Positions 1-7,753 of a stretch of 64,000 nt of DNA are shown in pieces. The notes under the pieces were generated by a model. The model did not search any database. It had not been told where the DNA came from and worked only from the letters and a program-made list of their open reading frames with translations. A program made the position numbers and the translations under genes. This stretch comes from Collinsella aerofaciens. GTDB taxonomy: Bacteria > Actinomycetota > Coriobacteriia > Coriobacteriales > Coriobacteriaceae. The stretch covers positions 30,163-94,162 of the forward strand of contig NZ_WQPK01000030.1 in assembly GCF_018785265.1 (NCBI RefSeq), given 5' to 3'. Each line of letters starts with the position of its first letter. Position 1 is the first letter of the stretch.

Positions 1-615
1 ACCGGTGCCTGCCCCGAGCGCGACTTTACCGTCGATGAGTGGGCCGATCTGGTCACCGTTGTCGCCGGCGACCCCTGCCCGCACTGCGGCAAGCCGCTCT
101 CCGCTGCCCGCGGCATCGAGGTCTCTCAGGTCTTCCAGCTGGGCACCAAGTATTCCGAGGCCATGGGTGCCACCTTTATGGACGAGGACGGCAAGGAGAA
201 GCCGCTCATCATGGGCTGCTACGGCGTTGGTGTGTCCCGCTCGCTCGCTGCCGTCGTGGAGCAGCACAACGACGAGCACGGTATCGTCTGGCCGGTCTCC
301 GTTGCCCCGTACGAGGTCGCGGTGATTCCGCTCGATCCCAAGAAGGAGGAGTGCGCTACCGTCTGCGAGCAGATCGTTGATGGCCTGTGCGCCGAGGGTA
401 TCGAGGTTGTCGTCGACGACCGCGACGAGCGTCCCGGCTTTAAGTTTGCCGACAACGACCTTATGGGCTTCCCGTATCAGGTCGTTCTGGGTAAGCGTGG
501 CCTTAAGAATGGCACCGTTGAGCTCAAGGACCGTGCCACGGGTGAGCGCGAGGATGTGGCGATCGACGAGGTCGTCGCCAAGGTCGCCGAGCTTGTGAAG
601 GCAGCACGCCGTTAA
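1..615 (+). CDS. proS: Prolyl-tRNA synthetase, C-terminal part (5' end outside window)
   Basis: Charges tRNA-Pro with proline in the cytoplasm. The window begins inside the gene. The visible 204 codons hold the end of the class II catalytic core, including a motif-3-like stretch PLIMGCYGVGVSR (visible residues 68-80). The anticodon-binding domain follows (VAPYEVAVIPLD onward) and ends at a TAA. A CPHCG cysteine pair at the end of the insertion/editing region (visible residues 26-30) is usual for the long bacterial ProRS type. Frame and motifs leave little doubt about identity; the start and N-terminal catalytic motifs cannot be seen. A strong terminator hairpin follows at 646-694. Confidence 0.95.
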   Translation, partial: TGACPERDFTVDEWADLVTVVAGDPCPHCGKPLSAARGIEVSQVFQLGTKYSEAMGATFMDEDGKEKPLIMGCYGVGVSRSLAAVVEQHNDEHGIVWPVSVAPYEVAVIPLDPKKEECATVCEQIVDGLCAEGIEVVVDDRDERPGFKFADNDLMGFPYQVVLGKRGLKNGTVELKDRATGEREDVAIDEVVAKVAELVKAARR

Positions 616-645
616 TCGACGATTTCGCTTGTAGTTCGATATACG

Positions 646-694
646 GGACGGCCCCGCATTTCTCCAGATCGGGGAGATGCGGGGCCGTCCTTTT
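646..694 (+). terminator. Rho-independent terminator of proS
   Basis: A long GC-rich hairpin: arm starting GGACGGCCCCGCAT at 646-659 pairs with ATGCGGGGCCGTCC at 677-690, followed by TTTTAT. It lies 31 nt after the proS stop codon. Confidence 0.9.
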
Positions 695-720
695 ATCTTG
701 TGGCATCCTCGATATCTAAA

Positions 721-760
721 AGGAAAACCCCACAGCCCATGTGAGCTGCGGGGTTTTCCT
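721..760 (-). terminator. Terminator of the minus-strand phosphotransferase gene (probably bidirectional)
   Basis: AGGAAAACCCC (721-731) pairs with GGGGTTTTCCT (750-760), with a further partial CAGC/GCTG pairing inside. Read on the minus strand the stem is followed by TTTTAG, so it can end transcription of the gene at 794-1558. Confidence 0.8.
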
Positions 761-793
761 TGTGCCTCCGATGCGAAATAAATCGCTCAGATA

Positions 794-1558
794 TTACTGA
801 TAATCGACGACGTCGATCCAGTTCTTCAGGAACTCATCGTTCACGTTGCGCTTACGAGCGAGCTCGGAAGCGGCGACGATGCTCGTCCACTGACGCACGA
901 CCTGCATGGGCATGTCGGCGCGGTCGCAGTAGAGCTCCAGGTAGGCCTCGGCCTGGTCCTTGCTGTTGAGGGCAAAGAGCAGGTAGGTGGTGGCAACGTC
1001 GGCAGCAGGGGAGCCCTGGGTGGCGTGTGCCCAGTCGCACACATAGAGCTGGCCGTCGTCGCCGACGATGACGTTGGAGGGGTTGAAGTCGCCGTGGCAG
1101 ACCTTGAACTCCTTGGTCATGCCGTCCAGACGCTCCTGAAGGTTGTAGCGCGTGGTGGCATTGAGCTGATCAAGGCTGTCGATCATGCGGGCGTACTTGT
1201 CGCGCTGACGGTTGAGCAGCGGGGAGGTGTAGCCGTGGATCTCGATCTGGAGGTCGACGAACATCTCGAGGTACTCACCAAAGCGCTGGGGCTCGGCAGT
1301 CATCTTCTCGGCAAGGGTGGTGCCCGGAACCTTCTCGGTCACGAGCGCCCAGCCGTTGGCGTTCTCGAGCTGGGAAACCTCGAGCGCCTTGGGGCTGCGG
1401 ATGCCGCACTCATTGATGCGGGCAAGATTCAAAGCCTCGTTGAACACGTCGGAGACAGGCTTGGTCTCGTTAAAGACCTTGACAATCTTGTCGCCCAGGT
1501 CGTAAACGACCTTGTTGCCACGGCGGACGAGCTCGGTCTTGGAATCGGGTAGCAGCAT
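794..1558 (-). CDS. Aminoglycoside/choline-kinase-fold phosphotransferase of unknown substrate
   Basis: 254-residue cytoplasmic kinase-like protein of the APH fold, which transfers phosphate from ATP to a small molecule. The catalytic loop HGDFNPSN is at residues 155-162 and the metal-binding aspartate of the DFG-equivalent is in VCDW (D175). A likely ATP-binding N-lobe precedes (GNKVVYDLGDKIVKVFN, residues 14-30). The start ATG at 1558 has GAAAGGA about 8 nt upstream. It lies just downstream of adhE on the same strand, separated by a hairpin, and may share its transcript. The family is broad (antibiotics, choline, fructosamine, thiamine, methylthioribose), and nothing here fixes the substrate; resistance should not be assumed. 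Confidence 0.8.
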   Translation of the reverse strand: MLLPDSKTELVRRGNKVVYDLGDKIVKVFNETKPVSDVFNEALNLARINECGIRSPKALEVSQLENANGWALVTEKVPGTTLAEKMTAEPQRFGEYLEMFVDLQIEIHGYTSPLLNRQRDKYARMIDSLDQLNATTRYNLQERLDGMTKEFKVCHGDFNPSNVIVGDDGQLYVCDWAHATQGSPAADVATTYLLFALNSKDQAEAYLELYCDRADMPMQVVRQWTSIVAASELARKRNVNDEFLKNWIDVVDYQ

Positions 1559-1590
1559 GGTTGCATCCTTTCAACGATGCGATAGAAGCG

Positions 1591-1629
1591 ACGGCGGGGG
1601 TGTGTGAAACACCCGTGCACCCCCGCCGT
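1591..1629 (-). other. Strong hairpin between adhE and the phosphotransferase gene
   Basis: ACGGCGGGGGTG (1591-1602) pairs perfectly with CACCCCCGCCGT (1618-1629). On the minus strand it sits just after the adhE stop codon but no T-run follows, so it may be a leaky terminator or an mRNA 3'-end stabiliser that lowers expression of the next gene. Confidence 0.5.
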
Positions 1630-1646
1630 TAAAAACCGTGCTAAAA

Positions 1647-4295
1647 CTAGCAGACGGCGTAATCCTGGGGCTCGCGGCCGTAGTAGGCGTCCAGGTAGAG
1701 CTCCTTGATCTCGCTCATGAGCGGGTAGCGCGGGTTGGCGCCGGTGCACTGGTCGTTGAAAGCCTGCTCGGTCATTTCGTCGAGGGTGTCGAGGAAGTAC
1801 TGCTCGTCAACACCGTAGTCGGCGATGGTCTTCTTGACGCCGATGAAGTCCTTGAGCTCTTCGAGCTTCGTGATGAAGTTCTCGAAGACCTCCTTGTCGT
1901 CCTTGCCCTCGATGCCGCAGTACTTGGCCATCTCGGCGTAGTTGTGCAGCGCGTTGGGGTAAGGATACTGGGAGAAGGTGCCCATCTTGACGGGAGCCTC
2001 GGCGGCGTTGTAGCGCATGACGCGGGTCAGGATGACGGCGTTTGCGAGGCCGTGGGGCAGGTGATGGAAGGCGCCGAGCTTGTGGGCCATGGAGTGGTTG
2101 AGGCCCAGGAAGGCGTTGGCGAAGGCCATACCGGCCATGCAGGAGGCGTTGTGCATCTCCTCGCGGGCATGCGGGTCCTTGGCGCCGTTCGTGAAGCTGG
2201 AGGGCAGGTTCTCAAAGACAAGCTTGGCAGCGCGCTCGGAGAGGCCCTTGGTGTAGTCGGAAGCCATGATGGAGACGTAGGACTCGATGGCGTGGGTCAT
2301 GACGTCGATGCCGGAGGCAGCGGTCAGGCCGCGCGGGGCGGTCATGCAGTTGTCGGCGTCGACGATAGCCATGTTGGGGAGCAGCGCGTAGTCGGCGAGC
2401 GGCCACTTGATGCCGGTCTCCTTGTCGGTGATGATGGCGAACGGCGTGCACTCGGAGCCGGTACCCGAAGAGGTCGGGACGGCGACGAAGTAGGCCTTCT
2501 TGCCCATCTCGGGGAAGGTGAAGATACGCTTGCGGATGTCCATGAAGTCCATGGCCATGTCCTCAAACTTGCACTCGGGGTGCTCGTACATCATCCACAT
2601 GATCTTGCCGGCGTCCATAGCGGAGCCACCGCCGACGGCGATGATGACGTCCGGCTCAAAGAGAGCCATCTGCTTGGCGCCGCGACGTGCGCACTGCAGC
2701 GACGGATCGGGCTCGACGTCGTAGAAGCAGTCGTGGGCGATGCCCATCTCGTCGAGCTTGGCCTCGATGGCGCGGGTGTTGCCATTCTTGAAGAGGAACT
2801 GGTCGGTGACGATGAAGGCGCGCTTCTTGCCCATGACGTTGCCAAGCTCGTCGAGGGCGACGGGCGTGGAACCCTTCTTGAAGTAGACCTTCTCGGGAGC
2901 GCGGAACCAAAGCATGTTCTCACGGCGCTCGGCCACAGTCTTAACGTTGATCAAGTGCTTCACCCCAACGTTCTCGGAGACGGAGTTGCCGCCCCAGGAG
3001 CCGCAGCCCAGGGTCAGAGACGGCTTCATGCCAAAGTTGTACAGGTCACCGATGCCGCCGTGCGAGGACGGGGTGTTGATGACGATACGGCAGGCTTTCA
3101 TGACGTGCTCGAACAGGCTGATCTTCTCGGCCTGGGCGGGGTGCACGTACAGAGAGGCGGTGTGGCCCGGGCCACCGGCGAGCACCAGGTGCTCGGCCTT
3201 GTCGACGGCCTCCTGGAAGTCCTTGGCGTGGTACATGGCCAGGACCGGGGAGAGCTTCTCGTGGGAGAACTCCTCCTTGGCGGGGTCGGTGGAGGTGACC
3301 TCGGCGATCAGGATCTTGGTCTTGGCGGGAACCTCGATGCCGGCGAGCTCGGCGATCTTGGCGGCAGCCATGCCGGGGATGCGGTGGTCGAGAGCGCCGT
3401 TCTTGAACATGGCGGCACGCAGGGCCTCCATCTCGGCACCCTGCTTGACGAAGTAGCAGCCGCGCTTCTGGAACTCGGCCTTGACCTGGTCGTAGATGGT
3501 GTCGATGACGGTCACGGACTGCTCGGAAGCGCAGATCATGCCGTTGTCGAAGGTCTTGGAGTGGATGATGGAGTTGACGGCGAGCAGCACGTCGGCGGTG
3601 TCGTCGATGACGACCGGGGTGTTACCGGCGCCGACGCCCAGGGCGGGCTTGCCCGAGGAGTAGGCGGCCTTGACCATGCCCGGGCCACCGGTGGCGAGGA
3701 TGATGTCGACGTCGCGCATGACCATGTTGGTCAGCTCGATGGAGGGGACATCGACCCAGCCGATGATGCCCTCGGGGGCGCCGGCCTTGACGGCGGCGTC
3801 AAGCACGAGCTTGGCGGCGGCGATGGTGCACTTGGCGGCAGCCGGGTGCGGGGAGATGATGATGGCGTTGCGGGTCTTCAGGCAGATCAGCGTCTTGAAG
3901 ATTGCGGTGGAGGTGGGGTTGGTCGTCGGGATGACGGCGCCCACGATGCCGATGGGCTCGGCGATCTTGGTGATGCCGTAAGCCTCGTCGCGCTCCAGGA
4001 CACCACAGGTCTTGGTGTTCTTGTAAGCGTTGTAGATGTACTCTGCGGCGTAGTGGTTCTTGATGACCTTGTCCTCAAGAACGCCGCGGCCGGTCTCCTC
4101 GATGGCCATCTTCGCCAACGGGATACGAGCCTTGTTGGCGGCCATGGCGGCCTCATAGAAGATCTTGTCGACCTGCTCCTGCGTGTACGTAGCAAAAAGC
4201 GCCTGGGCCTCTCGCATCTGAGCGAGCTTAGCCTCAAGCGCCTCTACGTTGTCCACAATTGCGGGAGTAGTGTTTTCCGGTGACTTTTTCACCAT
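1647..4295 (-). CDS. adhE: Bifunctional acetaldehyde-CoA / alcohol dehydrogenase AdhE
   Basis: 882 residues, the usual AdhE length. It reduces acetyl-CoA to acetaldehyde and then to ethanol using two NADH, regenerating NAD+ during fermentation. The N-terminal half is a CoA-acylating aldehyde dehydrogenase with catalytic Cys255 in NGMICASEQ; the C-terminal half (from about residue 450) is an iron-dependent alcohol dehydrogenase with GGGSAMDAGK and the metal-ligand stretch GLNHSMAHKLGAFHHLPHG. AdhE proteins of this type form helical filaments (spirosomes). The ATG at 4295 has AAGGAG 8 nt upstream. A 12-bp palindrome at 4388-4417 lies in its upstream region. It implies ethanol-forming anaerobic metabolism. 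Confidence 0.97.
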   Translation of the reverse strand: MVKKSPENTTPAIVDNVEALEAKLAQMREAQALFATYTQEQVDKIFYEAAMAANKARIPLAKMAIEETGRGVLEDKVIKNHYAAEYIYNAYKNTKTCGVLERDEAYGITKIAEPIGIVGAVIPTTNPTSTAIFKTLICLKTRNAIIISPHPAAAKCTIAAAKLVLDAAVKAGAPEGIIGWVDVPSIELTNMVMRDVDIILATGGPGMVKAAYSSGKPALGVGAGNTPVVIDDTADVLLAVNSIIHSKTFDNGMICASEQSVTVIDTIYDQVKAEFQKRGCYFVKQGAEMEALRAAMFKNGALDHRIPGMAAAKIAELAGIEVPAKTKILIAEVTSTDPAKEEFSHEKLSPVLAMYHAKDFQEAVDKAEHLVLAGGPGHTASLYVHPAQAEKISLFEHVMKACRIVINTPSSHGGIGDLYNFGMKPSLTLGCGSWGGNSVSENVGVKHLINVKTVAERRENMLWFRAPEKVYFKKGSTPVALDELGNVMGKKRAFIVTDQFLFKNGNTRAIEAKLDEMGIAHDCFYDVEPDPSLQCARRGAKQMALFEPDVIIAVGGGSAMDAGKIMWMMYEHPECKFEDMAMDFMDIRKRIFTFPEMGKKAYFVAVPTSSGTGSECTPFAIITDKETGIKWPLADYALLPNMAIVDADNCMTAPRGLTAASGIDVMTHAIESYVSIMASDYTKGLSERAAKLVFENLPSSFTNGAKDPHAREEMHNASCMAGMAFANAFLGLNHSMAHKLGAFHHLPHGLANAVILTRVMRYNAAEAPVKMGTFSQYPYPNALHNYAEMAKYCGIEGKDDKEVFENFITKLEELKDFIGVKKTIADYGVDEQYFLDTLDEMTEQAFNDQCTGANPRYPLMSEIKELYLDAYYGREPQDYAVC

Positions 4296-4387
4296 TTGTG
4301 TCTCCTTGCGATCGGAGATTTACCCTACGCCTTGCATGATAGCAAGAAATTATTCGGCGAACGGTAAGATTCCCGTAAAAGGCACAC

Positions 4388-4417
4388 TAAAACGCTTCAA
4401 CCTAATGAAGCGTTTTA
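4388..4417. promoter_or_regulatory. Palindrome upstream of adhE, possible operator
   Basis: TAAAACGCTTCA (4388-4399) and TGAAGCGTTTTA (4406-4417) are perfect inverted repeats with a 6-nt centre, about 93 nt upstream of the adhE start. No U-run follows on the minus strand, so an operator (the AAACG/CGTTT half-sites recall LacI-family sites) is at least as likely as a terminator. The binding protein is unknown. Confidence 0.45.
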
Positions 4418-4444
4418 ACTAATGCTGCATTGCCCCGCTCATCG

Positions 4445-4488
4445 GGGACAGACATACATGAGTGCTTTCACTCATTTGGGACAGACAT
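4445..4488 (+). repeat. Left 44-bp REP-like repeat flanking the Y1 transposase gene
   Basis: GGGACAGACAT occurs as a direct repeat at both ends of this element; between them ATGAGTG-CTTT-CACTCAT forms a perfect 7-bp hairpin. The same 44-bp element occurs in inverted orientation at 5425-5468 with only two differences, bracketing the transposase gene. Confidence 0.9.
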
Positions 4489-4570
4489 CGTTTTGCCATT
4501 TTGTCGTTCTGGACCTGTATTTGCCGCCCATTGGATATAAATAGGTTACAGGCTCAGCATTTCGCGTTCC

Positions 4571-4615
4571 TTCTCTCCTTTTAGGTGTTGCCTGTTCAGT
4601 TTTGAAAGGAGAGAA
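4571..4615 (+). promoter_or_regulatory. Leader hairpin hiding the transposase ribosome-binding site
   Basis: TTCTCTCCTTT (4571-4581) is the exact reverse complement of AAAGGAGAGAA (4605-4615). The right arm contains the whole Shine-Dalgarno sequence of the transposase gene and ends 1 nt before its ATG (4617). Folded mRNA would be poorly translated. Confidence 0.75.
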
Positions 4616-4616
4616 T

Positions 4617-5393
4617 ATGCCTCGATGCGCCCGCGCCGTTTCGCTCACCGGCTACTACCACGTTTTTGACCGTGGCAACTCCAAGCAGATTATTTTTGAA
4701 GATGACTCCGACCGCTATCGTTTCTTATCGGACATCGCGGACAGGTTTGCACGCCATGAAGTGGCGGTGTTGGCTTGGTGCCTTATGGATAACCACTTCC
4801 ATTTGATGGTTGATGACCCATATGACAACCTTTCAAAGGCAATGCAGTGCGCATTGACGGCATATGCTAAGTATTTCAATGGGAAAACGGGAAGAACGGG
4901 GCATCTGTTTGATAATCGCTATTCGCGGGTCGCGGTTGAGTCGGACACGCAGGCGGTGCAGCTGCTCGACTATATTCATCTCAATCCCGTGAAAGGCGCG
5001 CTCGACTCGCTCGAGGCGTACCGTTGGTCAAGCTATAAGGCATACCAGCTGGGCTACGATCCCTTTGACATCTGTGATGCGGCCCCCATGCTCGATATTG
5101 TCGGAAGCTCCCGTTGCTATTGTGAGCATCTCGAGGAAGTTGCCGGGCACATCTGGTCAGTGGAGGTTCTTCCACGCCGGCGGATCCCCGATGAGGACGC
5201 CCTTGCCGTCGCGCACGAAGTCCTGCCGAGCATAGATCCTGCGCTGCTCAAGGCCCTGCCGCGACCCGAGCGTGATGCCTGTCTTTTGAGGCTCAGGCGG
5301 GCGCATCTCACGGTCAAGCAAATTGCCCGTATCACCGGTATCGGCGCTACAAGCGTGACCAAGGCCACTGCAGGCTGGAAGGAGGCTGCGTGA
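4617..5393 (+). CDS. REP-associated Y1 (HUH) transposase, RAYT type
   Basis: 258-residue single-strand DNA endonuclease of the IS200/IS605-like Y1 family. The HUH metal-binding motif is H60-F61-H62 in MDNHFHLMVD. A tyrosine-containing stretch DYIHLNPVKG (residues 118-127) is conserved in REP-associated transposases; Y119 or a nearby tyrosine may be the nucleophile. The C-terminus adds a helix-turn-helix-like segment (LTVKQIARITGIGATSVTKA, residues 231-250). The ATG at 4617 follows AAAGGAG. The gene stands alone between mirrored 44-bp palindromic repeats, as expected for a domesticated single-copy RAYT and its REP elements rather than an insertion sequence with proper ends. Confidence 0.88.
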   Translation: MPRCARAVSLTGYYHVFDRGNSKQIIFEDDSDRYRFLSDIADRFARHEVAVLAWCLMDNHFHLMVDDPYDNLSKAMQCALTAYAKYFNGKTGRTGHLFDNRYSRVAVESDTQAVQLLDYIHLNPVKGALDSLEAYRWSSYKAYQLGYDPFDICDAAPMLDIVGSSRCYCEHLEEVAGHIWSVEVLPRRRIPDEDALAVAHEVLPSIDPALLKALPRPERDACLLRLRRAHLTVKQIARITGIGATSVTKATAGWKEAA

Positions 5394-5424
5394 GGCAGGG
5401 GCCGAATCGCTGCCGGCACGCGTC

Positions 5425-5468
5425 ATGTCTGTCCCTAATGCGTGAAAGCACTCATGTATGTCTGTCCC
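5425..5468 (-). repeat. Right 44-bp REP-like repeat, inverted copy
   Basis: Reverse complement of the element at 4445-4488 with 42 of 44 positions identical; the two changes are in the right half of the inner hairpin and next to it. It begins 31 nt after the transposase stop codon. Confidence 0.9.
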
Positions 5469-5480
5469 GAATGAGTGCAA

Positions 5481-5511
5481 AAAGGCGCCCTCCACATGGG
5501 AGGGCGCCTTT
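5481..5511. terminator. Bidirectional terminator between transposase gene and rpmB
   Basis: AAAGGCGCCCTCC (5481-5493) pairs with GGAGGGCGCCTTT (5499-5511). A-rich sequence on the left and T-rich on the right make it usable in both directions, for the converging transposase and rpmB transcripts. Confidence 0.75.
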
Positions 5512-5579
5512 GGTAAGTTCTATGTGAACGCGAGGTCTTTGACCCGGAGAGTCCGAGGTACTTGTTGGTAAGACCTTAT

Positions 5580-5768
5580 TTAGGAGCGCGCAACCTTGCC
5601 GGACTTGAGGCAGGTGGAGCAAACGTTCATCTTGCGACGGTGACCATCGACGACGACGTAGACGCGCTGGATGTTGGGGCGGAACTTACGGTTGGTGACG
5701 CGGTGAGAGTGGCTGATGGAGCGACCGGCAACGGGGTGCTTACCGCAAACTTCGCAAACTTTGGACAT
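5580..5768 (-). CDS. rpmB: 50S ribosomal protein L28
   Basis: 62-residue large-subunit protein. Cysteine pairs C5/C8 and C50/C53 form the zinc ribbon of the zinc-containing L28 form. The ATG at 5768 was chosen over longer upstream options because it starts the conserved MSKVCEVCGK segment and is preceded by AAGGAGG. It is monocistronic, with its own upstream region carrying dyads (5829-5866) and a candidate -10 TATAGT (minus strand, 5823-5828). Confidence 0.95.
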   Translation of the reverse strand: MSKVCEVCGKHPVAGRSISHSHRVTNRKFRPNIQRVYVVVDGHRRKMNVCSTCLKSGKVARS

Positions 5769-5822
5769 AACTGACCCTCCTTGGGCGACAAACGAACATG
5801 TCGCGTTAACAAACAAGCCTGA

Positions 5823-5866
5823 ACTATAGCACAGAAGCATGTCTCTGTGCGCAATCTACACAGAGA
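5823..5866 (-). promoter_or_regulatory. rpmB promoter region with overlapping dyads
   Basis: On the minus strand a TATAGT -10 (5823-5828) is preceded by two overlapping inverted repeats: GCACAGA/TCTGTGC (5829-5835 and 5844-5850) and TCTCTGTG-N9-CACAGAGA (5842-5866). A TTGCGC lies 20 nt upstream of the -10, a poor spacing. The repeats occupy the normal -35 region, as an operator would. Confidence 0.5.
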
Positions 5867-6091
5867 TATTTCTCTTTTGGCGATAGTGCCCACGCCACGG
5901 CCCTGGACGTAGATCCGATATGCGTGCAGCAGAGGGGATTATGCCAGCTCGCAACAAGGTTTTCAAGCGCGTCCCACAAATATATATAGGTTTATGGAGC
6001 GATTTGCTCCGTTTACGGATTGACTAGTATTTATGCTCGCATTTGAGCCCGAGGTTGGCTACACTATGCCTTGACCATTAAAGGGGTACGA
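5867..6091. other. Intergenic region upstream of pyrR
   Basis: About 225 nt without a gene. It has a short hairpin GGAGC-GATTT-GCTCC (5996-6010) and AT-rich stretches with several -10-like hexamers, but no -35/-10 pair stood out. The pyr promoter should lie here, as the structured leader begins at about 6092. Confidence 0.5.
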
Positions 6092-6198
6092 GATACCCAC
6101 ATGGAATTACATAGCTGTCAATAAGCAGTACTTCCTGTGGGTGTCTGGTCCGCTTTGAGCGGTCGGGCATCTATTTTTTTGACTGTGTCAGCAGTCAA
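6092..6198 (+). promoter_or_regulatory. Structured leader of the pyr operon, probable attenuator
   Basis: Three hairpins in a row: GATACCCACA (6092-6101) with TGTGGGTGTC (6136-6145), 10 pairs including one G-U; a CCGC-TTTGA-GCGG stem (about 6150-6163) followed by seven T (6174-6180), like an intrinsic terminator; and TTGACTG/CAGTCAA (6179-6198) just before the pyrR Shine-Dalgarno AGGAAGGAG. PyrR proteins bind pyr leader RNA with UMP to favour termination or block translation. The Bacillus binding-loop consensus was not recognisable, so the mode of control is inferred. Confidence 0.55.
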
Positions 6199-6207
6199 GA
6201 CATGTGA

Positions 6208-6804
<597 letters not shown>

Positions 6805-6808
6805 TACC

Positions 6809-7753
6809 GTGGCGTTCAACCATAAGCACCTGATTGACATTACCGAGTACTCCGAAGAGGACATCAAGCTCATCCTCGAGACCGCCAAGGCGTTCTCCGA
6901 GGTCAACGAGCGTGCCATCAAGAAGGTCCCCACGCTCAAGGGCAAGACCATCGTCAACATGTTCAACGAGCCCTCGACGCGTACCCGCAGCTCCTTCGAG
7001 CTCGCCGAGAAGCGCCTTTCGGCCGACAGCCTCAACTTCGGCGGCTCCTCGACCTCCACGGTCAAGGGCGAGAGCCTCGTCGATACCGTCGAGACCCTCA
7101 ACGCCTACAAGATCGACTGCATCGTCGTGCGCGACAAGCACGCCGGTGCTCCCTACATCGTTACGCAGAACTCGCCCGCGAGCGTCATCTGCGCCGGCGA
7201 CGGCAAGCACAACCACCCCACGCAGGCTTTGCTCGACCTGTACACCATCTGGGAGCACAAGGGTGACTTCCACGGTCTGAAGGTCGCCGTCGTCGGCGAT
7301 ATCGCGCACTCCCGTGTGTGCGGCTCGCTGATCCCCGCCCTTAAGATCATGGGCTGCGAGACCTACGCCGTCGCCCCCGGCACGCTGCTGCCGCCGGCGC
7401 CCGAGGTCCTGGGCTGCGACCACGTGACGAGCGACCTCGATTCCGTCCTGCCCGAGCTGGACGTCGTCTACATGCTGCGCGTACAGCAGGAGCGCCTCGA
7501 GGGTGCCCCGTTCCCGACCATTCGCGAGTACCACAAGCTCTTCGGCCTGACCAAGGACCGTGAGAAGCTCATGAAGCCCGACGCGATCATCTGCCACCCG
7601 GGCCCCATCAACCGCGGCGTCGAGTTCGACTCCTATATGGCCGACCACCCGCAACGCTCCGTCATCCTGGAGCAGGTCTACGCCGGTATCTGCGTGCGTA
7701 TGGCTATCCTGTATCTGCTGCTTGGAGGTGCCGATAATGGCCTTGCTTCTTAA
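6809..7753 (+). CDS. pyrB: Aspartate carbamoyltransferase, catalytic subunit
   Basis: 314 residues. It condenses carbamoyl phosphate and aspartate to carbamoyl aspartate, the first committed pyrimidine step. The carbamoyl-phosphate motif STRTR is at residues 56-60 and the HPTQALLDL segment follows in the centre. I chose GTG at 6809 because GGGAGG (6792-6797) then lies at normal distance; an in-frame GTG at 6797 would overlap that ribosome-binding site. It starts 4 nt after pyrR and overlaps pyrC by 17 nt. No pyrI regulatory subunit is present, matching the unregulated class. Confidence 0.95.
   Translation: MAFNHKHLIDITEYSEEDIKLILETAKAFSEVNERAIKKVPTLKGKTIVNMFNEPSTRTRSSFELAEKRLSADSLNFGGSSTSTVKGESLVDTVETLNAYKIDCIVVRDKHAGAPYIVTQNSPASVICAGDGKHNHPTQALLDLYTIWEHKGDFHGLKVAVVGDIAHSRVCGSLIPALKIMGCETYAVAPGTLLPPAPEVLGCDHVTSDLDSVLPELDVVYMLRVQQERLEGAPFPTIREYHKLFGLTKDREKLMKPDAIICHPGPINRGVEFDSYMADHPQRSVILEQVYAGICVRMAILYLLLGGADNGLAS

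Larger units (their letters stand above)
4296..4616. other. Intergenic region between adhE and the transposase gene
   Basis: 321 nt without a gene. From left to right it holds the adhE upstream region, an AAAACGCTTCA/TGAAGCGTTTT palindrome (4388-4417), the left transposase-flanking repeat (4445-4488) and an AT-richer leader whose hairpin covers the transposase ribosome-binding site (4571-4615). No clear -35/-10 pair could be assigned to either gene. Confidence 0.7.

Noticed and set aside
794..1558. Aminoglycoside resistance gene
   Set aside because: The APH-fold motif is shared by many metabolic kinases; the chromosomal core position beside adhE gives no support for resistance.
1638..4283. 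881-codon open frame on the plus strand opposite adhE
   Set aside because: It mirrors adhE almost exactly; its product is a monotonous mix of Val, Leu, Gly, Asp and His without domains, and there is no ribosome-binding site. High third-position GC in adhE keeps the opposite frame open.
4445..5468. Complete insertion sequence with terminal inverted repeats
   Set aside because: The flanking repeats resemble REP elements with inner hairpins rather than IS ends; Y1 enzymes do not use terminal inverted repeats, and no target duplication was seen.
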